This document shows, piece after piece, positions 49,796 through 57,931 of a DNA stretch of 64,000 nucleotides. The DNA comes from Ruminococcaceae bacterium FB2012 (lineage in GTDB: Bacteria > Bacillota > Clostridia > Oscillospirales > Ruminococcaceae). The notes beneath the pieces were generated by a model. That model was not told the origin of the DNA, ran no database searches, and saw only the letters and a list, made by a program, of their open reading frames with translations. Both the position numbers and the translations under genes were made by a program. Position 1 is the first letter of the stretch. Each line of letters starts with the position of its first letter. The DNA is taken from NCBI GenBank assembly GCA_900104495.1, contig FMXS01000008.1:1-64000 (forward strand), written 5' to 3'.

Positions 49796-50241
49796 AGAGG
49801 GTAAAGCTGATCTTTGAGGAGGACGACTCCCTTGAGGACATTGAAGTCACCGTCAGAGCATCGGAGCGGGACGGCCAGGTGGATGGGCTGATAGCCTCTC
49901 TGGGCAGCGGCAGCAGCACGGTGACCGTCACCGATGAAAACGGCGCGGTGAAGACGGTAAAGTCCGACAGCATCCTGCTGATCTCGGTGAACGACAAGCA
50001 GCTGAACATCGTCACCGAAGAGGGGACCTACACGATGCGGCGTTCGCTGCAAAGCATCGAGAGCATACTTGACCCGAAGCAGTTCATGCGCATATCGAGA
50101 TACGAGCTGATAAATCTCTCCAAAGTGGAGCATTACGATTTCACCCTGCGTGGTACGCTGAGGATAGAATTCGGCAACGGCGTTGAGGCGTGGGCGTCAA
50201 GGCGGTGCATAGCGGCGATAAGAAAGAGATTGAAGGGGTGA
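49792..50241 (+). CDS. LytTR-domain transcription regulator
   Basis: The 149 residues have a short N-terminal part (about 1-45) and a LytTR DNA-binding domain (about 50-148): DSILLISVNDKQLNIVTEEG then TMRRSLQSIESILDPKQFMR and ISRYELINLSKVEHY. There is no receiver domain. In many Firmicutes such proteins are paired with a DUF3021 membrane protein, which is the case here. It probably controls its own operon through the direct repeats at 50378-50407. Confidence 0.93.
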   Translation: MKRVKLIFEEDDSLEDIEVTVRASERDGQVDGLIASLGSGSSTVTVTDENGAVKTVKSDSILLISVNDKQLNIVTEEGTYTMRRSLQSIESILDPKQFMRISRYELINLSKVEHYDFTLRGTLRIEFGNGVEAWASRRCIAAIRKRLKG

Positions 50242-50245
50242 GCTT

Positions 50246-50304
50246 AACCGCGAAGCGAGTTCCGCGGTCCGTAAGGGAGCATCCGAACCCCTTCGGATGC
50301 TCCC
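50246..50304. repeat. Repeat with strong hairpin between lytTR and DUF3021 genes
   Basis: AACCGCGAAGCGAGTTCCGC matches the repeat at 40577. It is followed by a perfect 13-bp hairpin GGGAGCATCCGAA-CCCC-TTCGGATGCTCCC with no T-run. It may limit expression of the downstream gene. Confidence 0.6.
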
Positions 50305-50377
50305 TCAACGCAGGTCGGATACACCCTAAACGCAGGAGGATTTGCGTTTTCGGGCGTATATCAAAAACCGCACTAAG

Positions 50378-50407
50378 CAGTCATTTCTTGAACCAAAAAA
50401 CAGTCAT
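50378..50407 (+). promoter_or_regulatory. Candidate LytTR binding site (two direct repeats)
   Basis: GCAGTCATTT and ACAGTCATAT are 23 bases apart (CAGTCAT at 50378 and 50401), about two helix turns. This is the arrangement LytTR proteins bind, and each copy resembles ACAGTTAAG-type half sites. Located 30 bases before the DUF3021 gene start. Confidence 0.45.
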
Positions 50408-50436
50408 ATATCAAAATGTAAAAAGGAGTGAAGTCT

Positions 50437-50901
50437 ATGCTTGAAAAAACCTTGAAACGCGCCGGAATGGGAGTGCTGATCGGCATTGCCGCCGGGTATG
50501 TCATCGCGTTTCTGATGTCCCACGGCGAGGCGATCTCGCCGGAGTTTACCGAGTTTATCGGCGATAAGTCGGCGGCAGTGTTCATCCAGACAATGCTTAT
50601 GGGCATCCTCGGAGCGGTGTGCTTCGGGGGCATGAGCTTCTATGACGTCGGGAGCTGGAGCATGGTCCGGACTATGCTTACCCATTTTCTCACGATCACG
50701 GCGGTCTATGTTCCCCTTTCCCTGTTCCTGAGGTGGTTCACCTCGGCAGGACCGCTGCTGATAATGCTGGGCGCAATGGCAGCCGCCTATGTCATCATAT
50801 GGGTGATATTGCAGACGGTCTACAGCACACAGGTCAAAGACCTCAACAGACTCAACGACCGGAACGGTTTTGACAGTGCAAATAATAAATCCATAAATTA
50901 A
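50437..50901 (+). CDS. DUF3021-type membrane protein
   Basis: The 154 residues have four hydrophobic helices (about 11-28, 44-66, 76-98, 105-128) and a polar C-terminal tail ending in NKSIN. The pattern (LKRAGMGVLIGIAAGYVIAF, then MVRTMLTHFLTITAVYVPLS) is that of DUF3021 proteins, membrane partners of LytTR regulators. ATG 50437 is chosen because AAAAGGAG is 8 bases upstream. The next gene starts 14 bases later and is probably co-transcribed. Confidence 0.85.
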   Translation: MLEKTLKRAGMGVLIGIAAGYVIAFLMSHGEAISPEFTEFIGDKSAAVFIQTMLMGILGAVCFGGMSFYDVGSWSMVRTMLTHFLTITAVYVPLSLFLRWFTSAGPLLIMLGAMAAAYVIIWVILQTVYSTQVKDLNRLNDRNGFDSANNKSIN

Positions 50902-50915
50902 CGGAGGTGCAGAAA

Positions 50916-52952
50916 ATGAATAGGATCAAAGAAAGAAGGAAACTGAGCAGAAGGCTGCTGTCGCTGCTGTCGGCGTCGGCGATGTGCTTTAGTATGCTGC
51001 CGATGAGTGTTACAGCAGAGGAAACGCCCGGCCCTACGGGCGTTACAGCTGAGCTTACCGGCGTCATCAATCTGGCTGTTTCGCCGCCCATGATGTCTGA
51101 TGGGCACAATCTTTACACGCAGGATTCAGACGGAAACTTTACTGTGCTTGTCGGAGAAGATCCGACAAAACAGGTTCCGACCGGCTATTTGCGCGTTGGT
51201 CTGGAATGGGATCATGATCCCATTGCAGCGGAATATGAGCTTTATGCCGACGCGGTTCAGTCTGATGGCTCTACGCGCTCTGTAACCGGTCCCATTACAT
51301 CTTGGCCGGGCATGATCACGACTGTGGGGAACAAGGATCAATGTACGCTCGACGTCAGGGTTATCGGAACGGAGTCTCAGATGCGTATCCTGAAAGTGGC
51401 AAATGCATTCCTCGCGTCAAAATTTGTCAATGATCCATCGGCTCCTATGGTTTACCCGGAAGATGTGATCGGACAGGTAAACAAAGAATTGCAGCCGCTT
51501 ACGGGAAAAGAGGAGACAGTTCCGCAGTGGAATTCCAGCGATCCCGATTATGGAGCAAAAGAAAGGAATAAGATCTATGATCCGCTGGATACGGCGATCT
51601 TCCGTTTGCATGATGAAGCAGGTAACAATGACCTGCCGGCGGATAAGGCAAAGATGAACGCATCAGAGGAGAATGCGCTTCTTGAAAGCATCGCCACACT
51701 GGCCGACGACGGCACCGGCGCAAACAAATCTGCACTTTTGGCAGACAGGGAAGAGCTTTCGGTCATTGTCGAATCTGTTGATAAAAACTACAGCCCCATC
51801 GGAAGTTCCGAGCCGGTGATCTTTGAGGTCGTCAAGGATAACCTTGGCAAGAAGTTCACAAATGAGAAAGAGAAGATCGCGCAGATACCCGAAGGCAAGA
51901 CACTTATCTGCGACGGCACACATCAGACAGGTGTTGAGGCCGGCACAGGCTACACCCTTTCGGGTCAGACCTATGCAGTAGGTGTCGGCGAATATCAGGC
52001 TACGGCAGCTCTTAATGAAGACTACAAGTGGTCGGACGGCTCGGCTGAGCCGAAGACTATAAACTGGTCGATAGTTCCCGCAAACCTGAGCCAGTCCGAG
52101 CCCGTATTCCCCGAGGGTAAGGACAGGGACAGCTACTACACGCAGGAAGAAGCCGAGACCATAGGCTTGAAGATCGGCGAAAAGGTCCTCTCAAAGGAGA
52201 CCTACACCGTGAGCGTCACCGAAAAGGACGAGTTTATATGGTCTGTTAAGTTCGGTCCGGTGGTGAAGATGTCGCAAGGTTCAAAGACGATCGAGGTCAA
52301 CAAGCCCTGCGTCCACGAAAACACCGGAAGAGTTTACTATAATTACAGTGCTTCGACCCACGCGGTACACTGCCAGAAGTGCGATATGATCATAGGGTTC
52401 GAGGATCACGTCTGGGAGTCCAAGACCGACGGTGAAGGCAAGGCTATCGCAGAGTGCAAGTTCTGTGAAGCCAAGAAAAACCGCATAATGTTCCTGGAAG
52501 GCGAGAACCAGGAAGTCATAAAGCCGACGGAGCTGCTGCCCTTCCGCATCGACGCGGACTTAGGCGATCTCAAAGAGGTCAAGTGCGGGCCTGTGAGCAA
52601 GGACGGGGCCGAGCAGCTGAAAACTCTCACGCCCGGCACCGACTACGATCTCAAGAGCGGCAGCACCATCATCACGCTGACGGAATCCTATCTGAATACC
52701 CTCACGGCGGGAGAATACAAGCTGGTGGCATACTTTGAAAACGGCGTAGCCTTCACGACCTTCACGGTCAAGTTCCTCCTCGGCGACGTTGACGGCAACA
52801 TGAGGACCAACATGAAGGACCTGACGGAGCTTCAGCGTTATGTCAACGGCTGGGGCAACCCCATCAACATGATAAATGCCGATCTTGACGGCAACAGCAA
52901 GCACAACATGAGGGACGTCGCAGAGCTCCAGAAGCTGCTGAATTCCCAATAA
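50916..52952 (+). CDS. Large secreted protein with dockerin-like C-terminus
   Basis: The 678 residues begin with a basic signal peptide (LSRRLLSLLSASAMCFSMLP) cut near 37. The central region is mostly beta-rich and unfamiliar. An YDG/MBG-like segment (CDGTHQTGVEAGTGYTLSG, about 335-390) and a Cys/His segment (CVHENTGRVYYNY, HCQKC, ECKFC, about 470-525) are recognisable patterns of gut surface proteins. The end has two dockerin-like Ca loops, DVDGNMRTNMKDLTELQRYV and DLDGNSKHNMRDVAELQKLL. ATG 50916 follows GGAGGTG. The first 1,000 bases are more AT-rich than the end. No enzyme domain is visible; a structural or adhesive role is inferred. Confidence 0.85.
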   Translation: MNRIKERRKLSRRLLSLLSASAMCFSMLPMSVTAEETPGPTGVTAELTGVINLAVSPPMMSDGHNLYTQDSDGNFTVLVGEDPTKQVPTGYLRVGLEWDHDPIAAEYELYADAVQSDGSTRSVTGPITSWPGMITTVGNKDQCTLDVRVIGTESQMRILKVANAFLASKFVNDPSAPMVYPEDVIGQVNKELQPLTGKEETVPQWNSSDPDYGAKERNKIYDPLDTAIFRLHDEAGNNDLPADKAKMNASEENALLESIATLADDGTGANKSALLADREELSVIVESVDKNYSPIGSSEPVIFEVVKDNLGKKFTNEKEKIAQIPEGKTLICDGTHQTGVEAGTGYTLSGQTYAVGVGEYQATAALNEDYKWSDGSAEPKTINWSIVPANLSQSEPVFPEGKDRDSYYTQEEAETIGLKIGEKVLSKETYTVSVTEKDEFIWSVKFGPVVKMSQGSKTIEVNKPCVHENTGRVYYNYSASTHAVHCQKCDMIIGFEDHVWESKTDGEGKAIAECKFCEAKKNRIMFLEGENQEVIKPTELLPFRIDADLGDLKEVKCGPVSKDGAEQLKTLTPGTDYDLKSGSTIITLTESYLNTLTAGEYKLVAYFENGVAFTTFTVKFLLGDVDGNMRTNMKDLTELQRYVNGWGNPINMINADLDGNSKHNMRDVAELQKLLNSQ

Positions 52953-52998
52953 GCAGTAACGTAAGCGAAGAACACAGCTTATGATCCGGCGCAAAAAG

Positions 52999-53026
52999 AG
53001 CCGGCCGAGGATCCTCGGCCGGCTTT
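52999..53026 (+). terminator. Terminator after the dockerin protein gene
   Basis: AGCCGGCCGAGG-AT-CCTCGGCCGGCT followed by TTTCTT. Confidence 0.9.
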
Positions 53027-53068
53027 TCTTCCTGTCGTAAAAAAATTGTATTTTTTTCGTTTTGCCTC

Positions 53069-53097
53069 TTGACAAACCGAAAAAGATGTGCTATAAT
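53069..53097 (+). promoter_or_regulatory. Promoter of the ClpX-like gene or its leader RNA
   Basis: -35 TTGACA (53069-53074), 17-base spacer, -10 TATAAT (53092-53097). The start codon is about 313 bases further on. Confidence 0.85.
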
Positions 53098-53157
53098 GTC
53101 TTTCACAAACAAAACAGGACCTATCCAAGCGGTCTCACATAAGTGAACAGTTATCTG

Positions 53158-53240
53158 TCTGATTTTCAAAGAGGAATTATTCGAGGTTTTTTGGCGCCCG
53201 AAGTATGCCCTCTTGAGGATCAGATTTTTTTGTACTTCGG
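53158..53240 (+). promoter_or_regulatory. Structured leader with terminator-like stem and alternative stem
   Basis: TCTGATTTTCAAAGAGG (53158-53174) pairs with CCTCTTGAGGATCAGA (53209-53224) over a 34-base loop and runs into T7. CCGAAGTA inside that loop (53198-53205) is complementary to TACTTCGG (53233-53240) beyond the T-run, so the two stems compete. Upstream small hairpins (CAC-ATAA-GTG, ACAG-TTAT-CTGT) and a downstream GAACAG...CTGTTC stem complete the leader. It could be an attenuator or a separate small RNA of about 125 bases. Confidence 0.45.
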
Positions 53241-53301
53241 CGGCAGAAACTTGCAGCTTGAAAAATGAACAGCAGACGGCAACGCCGTTGACTGTTCCAT
53301 A

Positions 53302-53358
53302 TCGGAGGTGCCTCCGGCGCGGCAGCCCCTTTCGCAAGGGCTGTGGAGCGCACCCCGA
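53302..53358. repeat. Multi-hairpin repeat in the leader (copy D)
   Basis: TCGGAGGTGC...GCACCCCGA ends enclose GCC-TCC-GGC and CAGCCC...GGGCTG hairpins, the same plan as the copy at 34786. Confidence 0.45.
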
Positions 53359-53416
53359 CTTATCCACGCACACGTTCACTTATATAAACAAGATCTACCG
53401 AAAAGGAGAGACCGCT

Positions 53417-54925
53417 ATGAAAAAGAGTATAACCGTTTCCGAATCCGAACGCATCTTATTCAGATCCTATAATTCCTTCTCCACGATAGTGGTGGAGATC
53501 AGCGAGGGCAGGCTGCTAAGCCGCCCGGAGCTTCCCGAACTGGACCCCGATTTCACCGATATCATGAACTACGCCGCCGCCCAAAAAAAGCGCGTGGTGC
53601 CCATGACTTCCGAGTACTTCGATGTCTATTACCTCTTCGTAAGGACCGATGGCAAGGGCGGCACCTTTCAGGCTCTCGCCGAGCTGGATGAGCTTCTCAG
53701 CGACCCGGATTTCTACTGCGGCACCGTGATCTACATGGACCGCCTGTCCGGTGACAGCTTCGGCATAGGCGAAAAGATACTGGCAAAGACCAACGTCCCC
53801 TACGTCTACCACGACGGTGAAAGAGTCGCCGAATTCAAGCCGACGAAGCGCGGCGGGGAAAACTACAGCGTCAGCTACACCCTGGCTGATATGTTCAGCT
53901 TCTGCAAAGAGCGCATCGTCGGCCAGGACGAGCAGCTCCGCAAGGCCCTGTACCTTATCGACAGATTCGTGGTGGATATGTCCGGCGGCAGCAGACCGGA
54001 AATAGCTCCCAACTTCTTCCTCACCGCTCCCAGCGGATCGGGCAAGACCGAGCTTTACCGCTCGGTGAAGGCCTTCTTCCGCGAGAAGAAGCTGCCGATC
54101 CCGGTGGTCAGCTTTGACCTCACTCAGCTTACTCCCGCAGGCTATGCCGGCAGCAGCGTGACGGACATAGCCGACGCTATCCTCTCAGATAAGGACTTCT
54201 CCCGGAGCGGATGTGCGATCTGCTTCCTTGACGAAGCGGACAAGAAAATGCTCCCCAGCACCAACAGTTCCGGCGAGGACTTCAACGCCCAGGCCCAGAC
54301 CAACCTGCTCAGGCTCCTTGAAGGGTGCAGGGTCAAGGGCAGTGTCAAGCCCGACAGACACTCATTCGACGACCTTTTTGACGAAGAGGAATTTCCCACC
54401 GTCGTGGACACCTCGCGGGTGCTGTTCATCCTTATGGGCTCCTTCCAGGATATCAGAGACCGCCGCTGCGACGGACGCAGGTCCGCAGGCTTCGGCTCCC
54501 GCTCCTCCGGAGAGGAAAAGAGCTTCTCCGACGACATCACCATCGACGAAATGATCGGTACCGGTATGCTGGAAGAGATCGCCGGAAGAGTTTCCCGGGT
54601 CATCAACTTCCACCCCGTTTCCCCGATCGGGATGCGTGAGCTCCTCCGCAGGAAGGCGGAACAGCTTGGCGCCGAGAGGAAAACCGAGATCGTCCTCACC
54701 GAGAGGGCCCTTGACGCACTGGTCCCCACCGCCTACACCCGCATGGGCATCAGAAAGCCCATGAACATCATCAGCGAGCTGGCCGACGACGCTCTGACCG
54801 AAGCCGCCTTCTCCGGTGTACTGGACACAGAAGGCGAGAACGTCATCGTCATCAGCAGTCTGACCGAAGCCGTCTTCCGCAAGCGCCGCTGGCGCCTCCC
54901 CGTCGAGGAGGAAGCAGCGGGCTGA
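53417..54925 (+). CDS. ClpX-like AAA+ ATPase with an unfamiliar N-terminal domain
   Basis: The 502 residues end in a ClpX-type AAA+ module (about 165-490): IVGQDEQLRKALYL, Walker A APSGSGKT (204-211), Walker B CAICFLDEADKK with Asp272/Glu273, AQAQTNLLRLLEG, and the sensor/arginine region MLEEIAGRVSRVINFHPVSP with RMGIRKPMN (sensor 2 type). AGFG at 357-360 occupies the position of the IGF loop by which ClpX docks on ClpP, but the first residue is Ala. The zinc domain of ClpX is missing; instead there is a 160-residue N-terminal domain I do not recognise. It is probably an unfoldase or remodeller with its own substrates. AAAAGGAGAG precedes ATG 53417. Confidence 0.85.
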   Translation: MKKSITVSESERILFRSYNSFSTIVVEISEGRLLSRPELPELDPDFTDIMNYAAAQKKRVVPMTSEYFDVYYLFVRTDGKGGTFQALAELDELLSDPDFYCGTVIYMDRLSGDSFGIGEKILAKTNVPYVYHDGERVAEFKPTKRGGENYSVSYTLADMFSFCKERIVGQDEQLRKALYLIDRFVVDMSGGSRPEIAPNFFLTAPSGSGKTELYRSVKAFFREKKLPIPVVSFDLTQLTPAGYAGSSVTDIADAILSDKDFSRSGCAICFLDEADKKMLPSTNSSGEDFNAQAQTNLLRLLEGCRVKGSVKPDRHSFDDLFDEEEFPTVVDTSRVLFILMGSFQDIRDRRCDGRRSAGFGSRSSGEEKSFSDDITIDEMIGTGMLEEIAGRVSRVINFHPVSPIGMRELLRRKAEQLGAERKTEIVLTERALDALVPTAYTRMGIRKPMNIISELADDALTEAAFSGVLDTEGENVIVISSLTEAVFRKRRWRLPVEEEAAG

Positions 54926-54944
54926 GGAGCCTGCGAAAGCGCAA

Positions 54945-54982
54945 AAAGCCGTATATCCCCCGCAAAGGGGATATACGGCTTT
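54945..54982. terminator. Terminator after the ClpX-like gene
   Basis: AAAGCCGTATATCCCC-CGCAAA-GGGGATATACGGCTTT, perfect 16-bp stem, then ATTGTTAT. Usable from both sides. Confidence 0.9.
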
Positions 54983-55004
54983 ATTGTTATGCTGTGTTTT
55001 GGCT

Positions 55005-55976
55005 TTATGCCAGCTCACGGTGGAGCTTAGCGAACTTGGGCGATTTGCTGTCGAGAGCGCCGAAGTCGCTGTCGGTGGGGATGTTCTTCATGCCGGCTTC
55101 CATATAGTTGCGGATAACGCCCGTCAGAATGAAGGGACGTACAAAGGTGGAGTGGATGATGTTCCAGAGAACGAAGCCTGCGATAGCTCCGGCGATAAGG
55201 GCCAGATTCTCGGAATTCCGGAAGAAAGCAGGAATGTCTATCTCGTTGCGGATCCCGGCCTCGGTGATCTCGGCGGCCAGCTTCTCAAAGGTGGTGCCGA
55301 ATCTGGTGGCGATCATGTAGAAGATGCCGGTGAAGGCTCCGCCGATGACCAGCAGCGAAAGGATGCCCATGCCGAAGATGCGTCCCATATTTCTGAGCAG
55401 GGCCTTGCCGTTCTTGAAGAATATCACCGCGCCCTCGCAGGTGGACCGCCCGGAGGACTGATCCTGCCGGAAGAACACCCAGCCCAGGCAGCAGTCGCAG
55501 AGGAAGCCTATCAGCACCTGAACGGCAGTGGAGATTATTCCTCCTATGGTCTCGCCGGCGTCTCCGCCTATCGCTTTTCCGGCGGAGGTGATAAGATTTC
55601 CCACCTGCCGGAATATGCCCTTGATGATGCTTGTGGCCAGGTAATAGGCCGCAACGGTGGTGAACCGCTCCTTGACTATCCGCATACCCTCGTGGTAAAC
55701 GTCATCGGGCAGCTCGTTTTCCGTGACGGCTTTGGTCATCATGGCTATCTGAGCTGCGTGGAAGGAATATCCCACGAAATGGGAGATAATGGCAATGATG
55801 ATGATAGCGATGACGGCTCCTATCCCCAGGCCGATAAGGCCCTTGTCGCTGGTCTTTTCCAGGATCGCATAGCCTCCGGTGCAGAGCACCAGGAAGAGCA
55901 TCAGCGAGAGAAAGCTCATCAGCAGCCGACGCAGGGAGAAGGTCAGCGTTTTCTTGTAGATTTCGGTATTTGACAT
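55005..55976 (-). CDS. Polytopic membrane protein of unknown function
   Basis: The 323 residues have about six hydrophobic segments in three pairs (about 22-44, 52-82, 120-170, 205-235, 265-290), with a cytoplasmic C-terminus. A cysteine pair (GFLCDCCLGWVFF) lies near 170. The plan and the final segment (STFVRPFILTGVIRNYMEAG) are common in uncharacterised Clostridia membrane proteins. ATG 55976 follows AAGGAGGTA. It lies 66 bases after the MarR gene in the same direction and may be its target. Confidence 0.8.
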   Translation of the reverse strand: MSNTEIYKKTLTFSLRRLLMSFLSLMLFLVLCTGGYAILEKTSDKGLIGLGIGAVIAIIIIAIISHFVGYSFHAAQIAMMTKAVTENELPDDVYHEGMRIVKERFTTVAAYYLATSIIKGIFRQVGNLITSAGKAIGGDAGETIGGIISTAVQVLIGFLCDCCLGWVFFRQDQSSGRSTCEGAVIFFKNGKALLRNMGRIFGMGILSLLVIGGAFTGIFYMIATRFGTTFEKLAAEITEAGIRNEIDIPAFFRNSENLALIAGAIAGFVLWNIIHSTFVRPFILTGVIRNYMEAGMKNIPTDSDFGALDSKSPKFAKLHRELA

Positions 55977-56042
55977 TGTTTGTACCTCCTTTTTTTTCAA
56001 GGGAAATGCTCTCCTGCCTTACAGCACGGAGAGCTGTTCGTT

Positions 56043-56501
56043 TCAGTATATCACGTCGCCGGTGTCGATCTTGCTGACAACGTCAAGGATCGTGCGGAGA
56101 GCGGTGCTGACAGCCTGAAGATCTTCGTCAGACAGCTGTGCTGCTTTGGAAGCGCCTTCGGCAAGTGCAGCCTTCTTGGCGGCGTCAAGGTGATCCTTGG
56201 CCTTCTGAGTGAGAGTGATGTTGACTACTCTGCGGTTGGTCTTGTTCTGCATCCTGTTCACAAGGCCCTTGTCAACGAGCTGAGTAACTGCGCGGGTAGC
56301 CTGCTCGTTGCTGGTGCAGATCTTGGATGCGAGCTGCGACATGGAAAGATTGTCCTTTACCGCAAGGGCCAGCAGGATTATCTGCTGAGTGCGGGTCAGA
56401 TCGTCCTCCAGCTTATCGAAAGATTCATACATCATCTTTCTTGCTCTCGGATAGAGCTCGAACATCGCGTTCACACATTCTTTTCTGGCTTTTTCATTCA
56501 T
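56043..56501 (-). CDS. MarR-family transcription regulator
   Basis: The 152 residues have the MarR winged helix-turn-helix: LTRTQQIILLALAVKDNLSM, ASKICTSNEQATRAVTQLVD (recognition helix) and the wing MQNKTNRRVVNITLTQKA, with dimerisation helices at both ends. MarR proteins usually respond to small aromatic compounds or oxidation; no sensing cysteine is obvious other than C57. AAGGAGG precedes the ATG. It follows rnfB by 41 bases, so it can be read from the rnf operon and may regulate that operon or the membrane gene after it. Confidence 0.93.
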   Translation of the reverse strand: MNEKARKECVNAMFELYPRARKMMYESFDKLEDDLTRTQQIILLALAVKDNLSMSQLASKICTSNEQATRAVTQLVDKGLVNRMQNKTNRRVVNITLTQKAKDHLDAAKKAALAEGASKAAQLSDEDLQAVSTALRTILDVVSKIDTGDVIY

Positions 56502-56542
56502 TTGGGATTCCTCCTTAAAGAATTTTACTTTTCTGTTACTTT

Positions 56543-57328
56543 TTACCTTGGCTTGACAATAGCTCCCACCGGACACTTCACTTTGCATATCCCGCAGCTT
56601 ACGCAAAGGGAACTGTCGATGACCGCGTGATTGTTTTCCACCTTGATAGCCTGCTTGGGGCAGTTTTTGGCGCATATACCGCAGCCGATGCATCCGGCGG
56701 AGCAGATGCTCCGGGTGATCTTTCCGAGATCGTCCGAGGCGCAGGCGACTTCTATCTTCTGCTTCTCGGGTCTGAGGACGATCAGCGCGTTGGGACACTC
56801 CTTGACGCAAAGTCCGCAGCCTATGCACTTGTTTATATCCACAACGGCTATCCTGTCCTTTACGGAGATCGCTCCTTCGGGGCAGACCTTCACGCAGTCG
56901 CCGTAGCCCAGGCATCCGCTGGTGCAGGTCTTGGAGCCGTTATAGAACCTGTTGGAGGCGGCGCAGCTTTCTATGCCGCCGAAGACATATTTATGCGTCG
57001 TTTTATTGCAGTCGCCGCTGCACCTTACGAACGCATGGAGCTTTTCGGCTCCCTGATCGGCAACTCCCATTATCTCCGAGAGCTTAGCCGACACCGCCGC
57101 CCCTCCCGGGCGGCAGAGGTTGCACGGCGCCCCGCCGATGACGGCATTAGCGTAATCCGCGCAGCCGGAATATCCGCAGGAGCCGCAGTTGACCTGGGGC
57201 AGCGCCTCGGTCACGGCTTCCAGCCGCGGGTCTGTCTTTACGGCGAACACCTTGGAGACCACCGTCAGCAGCACTCCCGACACCGCTCCCAGCACCGCGA
57301 ATATCCCGATAGGAATAATATAACTCAT
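56543..57328 (-). CDS. rnfB: Rnf complex iron-sulfur subunit RnfB
   Basis: RnfB takes electrons from reduced ferredoxin and feeds the Rnf ion pump. The 261 residues have an N-terminal membrane helix, an Fe-S domain with four Cys (QVNCGSCGYSGCADYANAV, then APCNLC), and four CxxCxxCxxxCP-type ferredoxin motifs (CTSGCLGYGDCVKVCP, CIGCGLCVKECP, CSAGCIGCGICAKNCP, CVSCGICKVKCP), more than minimal proteobacterial RnfB. ATG 57328 is chosen as the natural N-terminus (MSYIIPIGIFAVLGAV); a TTG 8 codons earlier is possible. It is the last rnf gene. Confidence 0.96.
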   Translation of the reverse strand: MSYIIPIGIFAVLGAVSGVLLTVVSKVFAVKTDPRLEAVTEALPQVNCGSCGYSGCADYANAVIGGAPCNLCRPGGAAVSAKLSEIMGVADQGAEKLHAFVRCSGDCNKTTHKYVFGGIESCAASNRFYNGSKTCTSGCLGYGDCVKVCPEGAISVKDRIAVVDINKCIGCGLCVKECPNALIVLRPEKQKIEVACASDDLGKITRSICSAGCIGCGICAKNCPKQAIKVENNHAVIDSSLCVSCGICKVKCPVGAIVKPR

Positions 57329-57355
57329 TTTGCGAAATATCACCCCTTCCAATGC

Positions 57356-57931
57356 TTAAAGGCTCATTCCCGCGAAGCCCATGAAGCTGAGGGAAACTAT
57401 CGCCGCAGCTATCAGGGTGGCGGGGACGCCCTTGAATGTCTCGGGGATGTCGGAGTCCGCGATCCTCGCCCGGACGCCCGAGAACAGTACCAAAGCCAGC
57501 GTAAACGCCAGCCCCGTACCGAAGGCGTTGGCTATGGACTGTCCGAAGCCGTAGCCCTCGTCTATGTTCGCCACCGTCACGCCGAGGACGGCGCAGTTGG
57601 TGGTGATAAGCGGCAGGTAAACGCCCAAGGCGTTATACAGCGGAGGCATAGTCTTTTTCATGACTATCTCTATCAGCTGCACGAACATCGCGATGACCAG
57701 TATGAAGGCCACTGTCCGCAGGTAGGTTATCTCAAACTTTTCCAGCAGCATATAGACGGGATAGGTGCAGGCCGTGGCGCAGACCATGACGAATATCACG
57801 GCGCCCCCCATGCCCACCGAGCTTTTGAGCTGCTTTGAAACTCCGAGGAAAGCGCAGATCCCCATGAACTGGGAAAGCACCACGTTATTTACGAACACCG
57901 CCGTAACGATGATGATAATTATTTCCTTCAT
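57356..57931 (-). CDS. rnfA: Rnf complex membrane subunit RnfA
   Basis: The 191 residues have six transmembrane helices. VFVNNVVLSQFMGICAFLGV in the first helix and TNCAVLGV in the middle match the RnfA/NqrE signature with the cysteines that hold an intramembrane iron-sulfur cluster. ATG 57931 overlaps the rnfE stop (ATGA) with no strong ribosome site of its own, so translation is coupled. Confidence 0.96.
   Translation of the reverse strand: MKEIIIIIVTAVFVNNVVLSQFMGICAFLGVSKQLKSSVGMGGAVIFVMVCATACTYPVYMLLEKFEITYLRTVAFILVIAMFVQLIEIVMKKTMPPLYNALGVYLPLITTNCAVLGVTVANIDEGYGFGQSIANAFGTGLAFTLALVLFSGVRARIADSDIPETFKGVPATLIAAAIVSLSFMGFAGMSL

Noticed and set aside
49588..50133. Minus-strand frame opposite the LytTR gene
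   Set aside because: Antisense shadow of two coupled genes with clear starts and a recognised LytTR domain.
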